This document shows positions 57,885-64,000 of a stretch of DNA of 64,000 bases, one piece after another. The notes under the pieces were generated by a model that did no database searches, was not told where the DNA came from, and saw only the letters and a program-made list of their open reading frames with translations. Location of the stretch: NCBI GenBank assembly GCA_033344895.1, contig JAWPMN010000001.1:3728001-3792000 (forward strand). The letters run 5' to 3'. Position 1 is the first letter of the stretch, and every line of letters starts with the position of its first letter. This stretch comes from Alphaproteobacteria bacterium (GTDB taxonomy: Bacteria; Pseudomonadota; Alphaproteobacteria; UBA8366; Aestuariispiraceae). Made by a program: the position numbers and the translations under genes.

Positions 57885-58478
57885 ATGGATGGAGCAAACA
57901 ACAGGGAATTGCTGCCCGCCACCATTGCGGATGTAGCGACGGAAATCCGAAACGGAGGCTCGGCCTCCCTGGACGCCATGTTTCAGGCATGGGGCGCCCC
58001 CAATCCGTTGATCGTGTTCGATCCAGCTGAGGCCGACATGCGCGAAAGCCGGCTTGTTACCTTGCTCCGCTATTGGCACGACATGCCGCAGATAAAGGGA
58101 CTTCCGGACCATAGTGCCCTCGATCCGATCGACATCACGTCGACCCTGGGCATCGTGATGCTGCTGGAGGTTCTGCCGGAAGGGGATGATTTTCGCTACC
58201 TTATCTACGGAGAGGAAATTGCCGAGCGGTTCGGGCGTAACATGGTTGGGAAGCGGACCAGCGATATCCCGACCCAGGCGAGCGTGACGACCCTTTTCCT
58301 GGCCTGTTATCGGGTGGCAATCGACACCCGGCGGCCGATCCTGACGGAACATTCGGCGCCGCCCAAGGTTTCGGCCACGACGTGGCGCCGGCTGGTGCTG
58401 CCCCTTGCCGGCCCGACGGGCGCGGTGGAACGTTTTCTTGTCGGGAACATTCCCGGCGCCTGGCGCAAGCCCAGTTAG
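57885..58478 (+). CDS. PAS_5 domain protein
   Basis: About 197 residues from the ATG at 57885 (another ATG at 57873). The core SALDPIDITSTLGIVMLLEV, DDFRYLIYGEEIAERFGRNM and VGKRTSDI match the PAS_5 (PF07310) proteins that are abundant in alphaproteobacteria, usually without an output domain. RRLVLPLAGPTGAVERFLVG is the final strand pair. A role in sensing is assumed; none is proven. It shares the intergenic region with the M20 gene and overlaps the convergent Ldh-family gene by 4 bases. Confidence 0.82.
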   Translation: MDGANNRELLPATIADVATEIRNGGSASLDAMFQAWGAPNPLIVFDPAEADMRESRLVTLLRYWHDMPQIKGLPDHSALDPIDITSTLGIVMLLEVLPEGDDFRYLIYGEEIAERFGRNMVGKRTSDIPTQASVTTLFLACYRVAIDTRRPILTEHSAPPKVSATTWRRLVLPLAGPTGAVERFLVGNIPGAWRKPS

Positions 58479-59488
58479 CGTCCCGCCAGCTCGGTGACTG
58501 TTTCGTACAGGGATCTTGCCAATTCAATGCCCGATTCCGGGGTCTCCAGGCGTGCGCGACGGCGGCGCTGCCCGGGCAGGCGGACGCCGTCCATCGCGGT
58601 GGCCGCGGCAAACAGCTGCTCGCAATGGGCAGCCCAGTTTTCCGCATCCCCAAACCGGGACGGGTCCATGGCGACGATGATCTCTCCACCGATCGGCGGC
58701 CCGCCATCCTGATTGTCCTGGCGCCCGGCCTCAAAGGAGAATACGGAGCCGATCAACCCACCAGCCAGCAATTCGATCATCATGGCAATATTGGACCCCT
58801 TGTAACCGCCAAAGGGCAGTTGGGCCCCCTTCAGAACCTCATTGGGGTCCTCGGTCGGATTGCCGTTCGCGTCGATGCCGGTGCCGATCGGAACCTTCTT
58901 GCCGTCCCGGGCGTGGATCATGACATCGCCGCGTGCCATCGCGGCGGATGCCTGATCGAAGACATAGGGATCCTTGCCCGGCCGCGGCCAGGAAAATGCC
59001 ATCGGATTTGTCCCGAAGAAGGGGCGGGTCCCGCCGGTCGGCGCCACCATGGGGGAGGCCTGGGTGAAGGCCAGGGCGGACAGACCGGCCTCGGCAAGGG
59101 TTTCCACTTCCGGCCACAGGGCGGCGAAATGATAAATGTCGACGAGGCCCAGGGCTGCGATACCCTGGCTGCGCGCCCGTTCCGCGAGGGCCGGAAGCCC
59201 GGTGTCGAGGGCAAGCGGCGCGAACCCGCCGTCCCCGTCGACACGCAGAATCCCCGGGGCAATATCATGCAGTTTTGGCGATGCCGATCCATTGACCTTG
59301 CCACTGCGCAGGGATGCGCAATAGCCCGGCAGGCGGAACAAGCCGTGACTGGCGCAGCGATCCTGCTCGGCCCGCAGCATGATCTGAGTCACGGCTTCGG
59401 CATTGGCGCTGTCCGCGCCATGCGCGTCAAGGGCGGCAAGGGATAGTTCCCGGGCTTCGGACAGGCTCAGATTGACGGTCTCGGACAT
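58475..59488 (-). CDS. Ldh family (malate/L-lactate/ureidoglycolate dehydrogenase-like) oxidoreductase
   Basis: 337 residues. The family (PF02615) is shown by LRAEQDRCASHGLFRLPGYC with the conserved SHG, VDIYHFAALWPEVETLAEAG, GTRPFFGTNPMAFSWPRPG and LPFGGYKGSNIAMMIELLAG. Members use NAD(P)H on 2-oxo acids or cyclic imines: malate, lactate, ureidoglycolate (AllD) or piperideine-2-carboxylate. Among these I lean to the imino acid reductase group because of the N-terminal pattern, but this is weak. A ureidoglycolate role would fit an M20 allantoate-type enzyme next door. Confidence 0.87.
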   Translation of the reverse strand: MSETVNLSLSEARELSLAALDAHGADSANAEAVTQIMLRAEQDRCASHGLFRLPGYCASLRSGKVNGSASPKLHDIAPGILRVDGDGGFAPLALDTGLPALAERARSQGIAALGLVDIYHFAALWPEVETLAEAGLSALAFTQASPMVAPTGGTRPFFGTNPMAFSWPRPGKDPYVFDQASAAMARGDVMIHARDGKKVPIGTGIDANGNPTEDPNEVLKGAQLPFGGYKGSNIAMMIELLAGGLIGSVFSFEAGRQDNQDGGPPIGGEIIVAMDPSRFGDAENWAAHCEQLFAAATAMDGVRLPGQRRRRARLETPESGIELARSLYETVTELAGR

Positions 59489-59543
59489 GTCGCCTCCTTC
59501 GAAACACTCAGAGCGGACAGCCTATGGGAGCGGCCGGTCCGTG

Positions 59544-60449
59544 TCAGGGCTTGAGTTGCGCTTCCGTCGGCGCGTCGGGCACCTTGCGGGCCCGTTCGCG
59601 ATAGATGGTATAGAGACCGCTGCCCACCACGATCGCGCCGCCGACGATGGTCCAGAAATCCGGCAGGTTGCCGAAGACCAGGTAGCCCATGATGGTGGCC
59701 CAGACCAGAAGGGTGAAATTGAACGGCTGAAGCGTGGATGCCGGCGCCAGTTCCAGCGCCTTGATCAGCAGCAGATGCCCGGTCGCGCCGGTCACGGACA
59801 ACAGGGCAAGCCAGCGCCAGGCCTCTGGCGTCGGTTCCACCCAATAGAATGGACCGATCAGAGTCAGGACCGCGGCCCCGACAACCGCCATGTAGAGCAG
59901 GGAGGTGTTGGTGCCGTCGTCGCGGCTGGTGACGCGCGTGATCACGTGATAGCTGGCAAACATGACGGCAGCGGCGAGGGCGATCAGGGATTCCAGCTGA
60001 AACACGCCGGTTCCCGGACGCAGGATGATCAGGACGCCCAGGAACCCAACGATCACCGCACTCCAGCGGCGCAGCCCGACCTTCTCACCCAGGAAGACCG
60101 CCGACATCGCGGTGACGATGAGCGGGAAGCTGGCGAACAGGGCATGGGTTTCGGCCAGGCTGAGAACCCGGACCGCCATGACGAAGATTCCGATTTCGGC
60201 CACGATGATCAGGGAGCGCACGACCTGTAGCCAGGGACGCTTCGCCTTCACCGCAGTCTTCAACGGCGTGTGCCAGCTGCTCAGTGCCATCGCGAAGACG
60301 GCAAAGAACAGATAGCGCACCCAGATGATCTGCGGCGTCGCATAAGTCTGCGCCAGATGCTTTGTGACGGCATCCTGGCACGCGAAGATGAATGTCGCGC
60401 CGATCAGCATCAGAATGCCGCGGCTGGTGGAGTCGAGCTTTGAGAACAT
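59544..60449 (-). CDS. DMT superfamily (EamA) transporter
   Basis: 301 residues from the ATG at 60449; the frame is open to 60629 but the first 60 codons have no membrane segment and overlap the prfC start. Two EamA repeats of five helices each: from SRGILMLIGATFIFACQDAV to VIVGFLGVLIILRPG, and from LIALAAAVMFASYHVITRV to IVGGAIVVGSGLYTIYRERA. The motif LSLAETHALFASFPLIVTAM is common in RhaT/RarD-like exporters. Inner membrane; substrate unknown, maybe an amino acid or metabolite. 55 bases upstream of the Ldh-family gene, same strand. Confidence 0.92.
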   Translation of the reverse strand: MFSKLDSTSRGILMLIGATFIFACQDAVTKHLAQTYATPQIIWVRYLFFAVFAMALSSWHTPLKTAVKAKRPWLQVVRSLIIVAEIGIFVMAVRVLSLAETHALFASFPLIVTAMSAVFLGEKVGLRRWSAVIVGFLGVLIILRPGTGVFQLESLIALAAAVMFASYHVITRVTSRDDGTNTSLLYMAVVGAAVLTLIGPFYWVEPTPEAWRWLALLSVTGATGHLLLIKALELAPASTLQPFNFTLLVWATIMGYLVFGNLPDFWTIVGGAIVVGSGLYTIYRERARKVPDAPTEAQLKP

Positions 60450-60572
60450 GAACTGCCCATACGCCGGAACCGGTTCGGACGCAATCTTTGCGGGCCTCGC
60501 TTGCGTCGCGCGGGCGCGGGGATTAGATAGGGCCGTCACCTTGATCCCGGAATTTCGGAAAGCGCCCAAACC

Positions 60573-62147
60573 ATGGCCACCCTTGCAGAGCAGGCCGCGA
60601 GCCGTCGCACATTTGCGATCATCAGCCACCCCGACGCGGGGAAGACGACGCTGACGGAAAAGCTGTTGTTACGCGGTGGCGCCATTCACCTTGCCGGGGA
60701 GGTGAAGGCCAAAGGCGACCGCCGGCGTGCGCGTTCCGACTGGATGAAGATCGAGCAGCAGCGCGGCATCTCGGTCACGACGTCGGTCATGACCTTCATT
60801 CGGGACGGCGTCTATTTCAATCTGCTCGATACGCCGGGCCACGAGGATTTTTCGGAGGATACCTACCGCACGCTGACGGCGGTCGACAGTGCCGTAATGG
60901 TGATTGACGCCGCGAAGGGCATCGAGCCGCAGACCCGCAAACTGTTCGAAGTCTGCCGACTGCGCGATATGCCGATTGCGACCTTCATCAACAAGCTGGA
61001 CCGCGAGGCTCGCGATCCTTTCGAATTGATGGATCAGATCGCCGAGGAGCTTGCGCTGGACGTTTCGCCGGTTGCCTGGCCGATCGGGTCCGGGCGGGAA
61101 TTCAAGGGCTGCTACGATCTGCTGAACGATCGCGTCCTGCTGATGGGGGAGGACCGCACGGAATCGGTCGAGGTCGACGGTCTGGACGACCCGAAACTGG
61201 ACGACCTGATTCCGGCCGAACAGTTGGAACAACTGCGTGAGGAAGCGGAACTCGCCCGGGAAGCCTGTCCGAAATTCGACGTGGAGGCGTATCTGGAAGG
61301 GACCATGACGCCGGTCTATTTCGGCAGCGCCCTGCGCAATTTCGGGGTCGGTCATCTGCTCTCCGGCATCAGCCTGCATTCGCCGCCGCCGCGCCCCCTG
61401 CCGACGGACAAGCGCGAAATCGATCCGAAGGAAGAGAAGGTCACCGGTTTTGTCTTCAAGGTTCAGGCGAACATGGACCCGAACCACCGGGATCGCATCG
61501 CCTTCGTTCGATTGGTCTCCGGCAAGTTCAAGCGGGGCATGAAGCTGAAGCATGTCCGGTCCGGCAAGCCGATGGCGATCTACAATCCCATCATGTTCTT
61601 TGCCCAGGACCGGGAAATCGCGGACGAGGCCTATCCGGGCGACATTATCGGTGTGCCGAACCACGGTACGCTGCGTGTGGGGGATACGTTGAGCGAGGCA
61701 GAGGAAGTGCGCTTCACGGGTATTCCGAACTTTGCGCCAGAGATCCTGCGCCGTGTGCGGCTGGACGATCCGATGAAGGGCAAGCATCTGAAAAAGGCGC
61801 TCGAAAGCCTGGCGGAGGAGGGGGTTACCCAGGTCTTCAAGCCGGAACTGGGCGCCAACTGGATCGTCGGTGTCGTCGGGCAACTTCAGCTTGATGTGCT
61901 GCAAACCCGGATCGAAGCCGAATACGGGATCAACGTCACGCTGGAGCCCGCACCCTTCGAAACGGCCCGATGGGTCGCTGCCGACGACCCGGCGGAACTG
62001 GATCGATTCACAAGCTCGATTCGCAGTGCGATGTCGGTGGATCGCGATGGCGCACCCGTCTTCCTGGCGCGGAACTATTGGGAACTGAACCACCAGACTC
62101 AGAACAATCCGAAAATTCGGTTCTCCAAGACAAGGGAACGGTCGTAA
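60573..62147 (+). CDS. prfC: Peptide chain release factor 3
   Basis: 524 residues. GTPase motifs: G1 SHPDAGKTTLTEKLLL, G2/G3 region GISVTTSVMTF and DTPGHEDFSEDTYRTLTAVD, G4 NKLD. The presence of FSEDTYRTL after DTPGHED is diagnostic for RF3 against EF-G. Domain II and the C-terminal domain (GVVGQLQLDVLQTRIEAEYG) are complete. RF3 uses GTP to recycle RF1 and RF2 after termination. Divergent from the EamA gene, 123 bases between starts. Confidence 0.96.
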   Translation: MATLAEQAASRRTFAIISHPDAGKTTLTEKLLLRGGAIHLAGEVKAKGDRRRARSDWMKIEQQRGISVTTSVMTFIRDGVYFNLLDTPGHEDFSEDTYRTLTAVDSAVMVIDAAKGIEPQTRKLFEVCRLRDMPIATFINKLDREARDPFELMDQIAEELALDVSPVAWPIGSGREFKGCYDLLNDRVLLMGEDRTESVEVDGLDDPKLDDLIPAEQLEQLREEAELAREACPKFDVEAYLEGTMTPVYFGSALRNFGVGHLLSGISLHSPPPRPLPTDKREIDPKEEKVTGFVFKVQANMDPNHRDRIAFVRLVSGKFKRGMKLKHVRSGKPMAIYNPIMFFAQDREIADEAYPGDIIGVPNHGTLRVGDTLSEAEEVRFTGIPNFAPEILRRVRLDDPMKGKHLKKALESLAEEGVTQVFKPELGANWIVGVVGQLQLDVLQTRIEAEYGINVTLEPAPFETARWVAADDPAELDRFTSSIRSAMSVDRDGAPVFLARNYWELNHQTQNNPKIRFSKTRERS

Positions 62148-62257
62148 GTCCGCCAAAATTCGGAATATTGATCCTGATCATCGACTTCGGCGACCAGTTG
62201 GGCGAAGATCGCAACCGCCCAAGAGACATGGCGTACCGAACACGAGGAGGTTGATCC

Positions 62258-63214
62258 GTGTCTGGTGAGTTATCCATCGCCGATCAGCGAGACCGATTCC
62301 TGGCATTTGCCTTTGCCGCATCGGACGTCCTGATCGAAGTGGACGACAGCGGCACCGTTGTCTTCGTGGCCGGATCGGTCAAGAGCCTGTTCGGCCTGTC
62401 GCCGGACCAGTTGATGAATGGAGATGTCGCCCGGATTGCCGATCAGGGCGACAGGGTTCTGTTGGGTGAATATCTGAAAAAGCTGATTGCAACCGGCCGT
62501 GCCTCTGATCGCCTAATTACCGCCGCGGCGGAAGCGGATGGCAGGAAGCTGCAGATCAGTGTGTCGGGCATGTCGAGCCCGCAGCGCAAAGGCATTCATC
62601 ATCTTGCTGTGAAGCGGGTGCCATTGGCTTCCCGGCCTGCGCAGAAGCAGGCTCCGGCAAATCCCATGGGGGTTCTGGATTTCGCGAACAGCGCAGCGAT
62701 GCTCTCCGGCGAAGCCCGGGACGCGGGCGAAAAACTGAACTTCGCCATGTATGATGTCGGTTGGGAGAAGGTCGAATCCCAGGTCGACAGCACGACTGCC
62801 GAGACGCTGAACGAGAATCTCGTCCAGACACTTCGGGCCTGGGCTTCGGGCGGCAGCGGTGTCGGACAGGTCGGGCAGGGCAAGTATTCGCTGCTGCTCG
62901 ACGAAGGGATTGACCCGGAAGTTCTCAAGAAGCGTATCGCCGATGTTGCCCGGGAAACGGATGACAAGCTGGACCTGGACGTCAACCATGCCGCGCTCGA
63001 TGTGAACGATGTCATCGACACTGACGATTTCGGTGCCTTCTTCGAACAGGCGATGGAGCGCTTCGACGCGGTCGGCGGCGAGAAGTTCGATCTGATGTCT
63101 TTCAGCGAACTGCCCGGATCCAAGCCCCAGAAACCGGAAGTCCCGCCCCCGTCGGACATTCATCCGGCACGGCGCATGGCCCGTCGGAAGGGGACGACCG
63201 AAAGCTGGGGGTGA
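62258..63214 (+). CDS. PAS domain protein with probable degenerate GGDEF domain
   Basis: 318 residues from a GTG at 62258 with GAGGAGG upstream. Residues about 14-120 form a PAS domain (FAASDVLIEVDDSGTVVFVA, LFGLSPDQLMNGD). At about 158-250 the pattern KLNFAMYDVGWEK ... GQVGQGKYSLLLDEGIDPEV resembles the core of a GGDEF domain in which the GGDEF loop has become VGQGK, so it could not make c-di-GMP. No EAL domain follows. The C-terminus is acidic, then basic (PARRMARRKG). I infer a signalling or scaffold role; the degenerate GGDEF call is by eye. Confidence 0.68.
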   Translation: MSGELSIADQRDRFLAFAFAASDVLIEVDDSGTVVFVAGSVKSLFGLSPDQLMNGDVARIADQGDRVLLGEYLKKLIATGRASDRLITAAAEADGRKLQISVSGMSSPQRKGIHHLAVKRVPLASRPAQKQAPANPMGVLDFANSAAMLSGEARDAGEKLNFAMYDVGWEKVESQVDSTTAETLNENLVQTLRAWASGGSGVGQVGQGKYSLLLDEGIDPEVLKKRIADVARETDDKLDLDVNHAALDVNDVIDTDDFGAFFEQAMERFDAVGGEKFDLMSFSELPGSKPQKPEVPPPSDIHPARRMARRKGTTESWG

Positions 63215-63318
63215 CGGTAGGCCCTTTTCTAACACTTTCGTGAGCGACCTTCGGTCGGACTTGGCATCTCCGACTGACGCTCTGCATAGTCTTCCGGATG
63301 CAAGACCGGAGGGTAGTC

Positions 63319-63786
63319 ATGCTTGGCCCGTTTGCCCTTGTTGGGCGCTCTGCGCTTCTGAGCCTGTTGATCTGGCTGTCCGCACCTGCCGTGGCTCTGG
63401 CCGGTGCGGTAAACGCGACGACATTCGGCAATGTCGCCATCGACGGTGCCGATCCCGTGGCATATTTCCAGGACGGTCGGGCGGTGCTGGGGTCGTCCGA
63501 CTTCGAACTGGAGTGGAACGGCGCGGTCTGGCGCTTCGCCAATGCCGCAAACCGTGCCGCCTTTGAGGCCGATCCGGAACTCTATGCCCCGCAATACGGG
63601 GGATATTGTGCCTGGGCGGTCAGCCAAGGCTATACGGCGTCGATTGACCCCGAAGCCTGGAAGATTGTCGATGGAAAGCTTTACCTGAATTACTCGAAGG
63701 GTGTGCAGCGCCGCTGGGAGGAGGATATTCCGTCGCGGATCCGTGAGGCGGACGCGAACTGGCCCTCGCTCAAGACACAGGAATAG
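63319..63786 (+). CDS. Exported YHS domain protein
   Basis: 155 residues from the ATG at 63319 (CCGGAGGG upstream; an ATG at 63298 is possible). A signal peptide (LLSLLIWLSAPAVALA) is followed by a YHS domain: IDGADPVAYFQDGRAVLGSS, WRFANAANRAAFEADPELYA and PQYGGYCAWAVSQGYTASID. The YHS fold is thought to bind metals through Cys and acidic residues; here only one Cys remains in the conserved GGYCAW. Periplasmic; function untested. Single gene. Its 3' end faces a Sel1-repeat gene. Confidence 0.88.
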   Translation: MLGPFALVGRSALLSLLIWLSAPAVALAGAVNATTFGNVAIDGADPVAYFQDGRAVLGSSDFELEWNGAVWRFANAANRAAFEADPELYAPQYGGYCAWAVSQGYTASIDPEAWKIVDGKLYLNYSKGVQRRWEEDIPSRIREADANWPSLKTQE

Positions 63787-63816
63787 GCATAGAGGGGCAT
63801 TGGATCAGGGGAAGTC

Positions 63817-64000
63817 TCAGTAGACGGTTGCCCGTCGCGGCACAAAGGCATCGGCACGGGCACCGGCTTCCGCCCGTTGATCCTCCGAGAGTTCCGCGGA
63901 AAGTTTCTCCGCCTTCTTGGCGGCACCGCTATGCCCCTGTTCGGCGGCCAGGGTGAACCATTTCAGGGCTTCGACCGGATCCTTGGCGATGCCTTCACCG
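63817..64000 (-). CDS. Sel1-repeat protein, C-terminal end only (cut by window end)
   Basis: The minus strand from 64000 down to the TGA at 63817-63819 encodes about 60 residues. GEGIAKDPVEALKWFTLAAE then QGHSGAAKKAEKLSAELS is a perfect Sel1-like repeat (Gx(4)DxxxAxxWxxxAAxxG pattern), and the tail ADAFVPRRATVY ends the protein. Sel1 repeats form superhelical protein-interaction surfaces, often in exported proteins. The rest of the gene is outside the window. It is convergent with the YHS gene, 30 bases between stops. Confidence 0.82.
   Translation of the reverse strand, partial: GEGIAKDPVEALKWFTLAAEQGHSGAAKKAEKLSAELSEDQRAEAGARADAFVPRRATVY

Noticed and set aside
63690-63926. Minus-strand frame MPPRRRRNFPRN near the window end
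   Set aside because: It is out of frame with the Sel1-repeat coding sequence read from 64000 to 63817, which is clearly the real gene there.

Overview
The window looks like a chromosomal segment of a motile, aerobic alphaproteobacterium, probably of Rhodospirillales type; I cannot name the genus. Reasons: high GC with heavy antisense ORF shadowing, the gene order tig-clpP-clpX-lon-hup, a complete 14-gene nuoA-N operon followed by birA-coaX-rnj-mce-DUF1467, a CheZ and a chemoreceptor, and tRNA genes that carry CCA and have good sigma70-type promoters. I see no transposase, integrase, phage gene, CRISPR array or plasmid function, and base composition is even apart from a few AT-rich intergenic patches.

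Layout. (1) 1-3.2 kb, minus strand: an iron-linked periplasmic cluster (imelysin, di-heme oxidoreductase, second imelysin cut by the window edge) with a Fur-like site. (2) 3.2-7.8 kb, minus: a tightly packed run of small RAM-domain protein, CheZ, SH3-NlpC/P60 peptidase, hydroxypyruvate isomerase and HD nucleotidase, preceded by a DEAD-box helicase. (3) 8-23.5 kb: cysteine hydrolase, lipoprotein, parE, YciA-type thioesterase, secreted protein, GFA protein, uvrA, chemoreceptor, aminotransferase, PAS-linked class III cyclase, tRNA-His, mnmC, lipoprotein. (4) 23.6-33.1 kb, plus: nnr, small protein, tRNA-Leu, tig, clpP, clpX, lon, hup, tRNA-Val, that is protein folding, proteolysis and the nucleoid. 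(5) 33.2-36.1 kb: HTH/DUF2975 pair, an isolated flavin-dependent halogenase homologue, tRNA-Asp. (6) 36.4-54.7 kb, plus: complex I operon and its usual followers. (7) 54.7-60.5 kb: tag, then a catabolic-looking set (Rid-like/formamidase-like fusion, M20 amidohydrolase, PAS_5 protein, Ldh-family oxidoreductase, EamA exporter). (8) 60.6-64 kb: prfC, PAS/degenerate-GGDEF protein, YHS protein and the C-terminus of a Sel1-repeat protein.

Most of the window is well-conserved housekeeping DNA and no clearly new multigene system stands out. The best leads are the Rid-formamidase fusion and its neighbourhood, the isolated halogenase homologue with a changed WxWxIP motif, the imelysin/di-heme cluster, the PAS plus degenerate-GGDEF protein, and several structured or repeat-bearing intergenic regions (upstream of the cyclase, of the DUF2975 pair, of lon and of the small protein at 25.3 kb). 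Many GC-rich genes carry long antisense ORFs; these were rejected as shadows.
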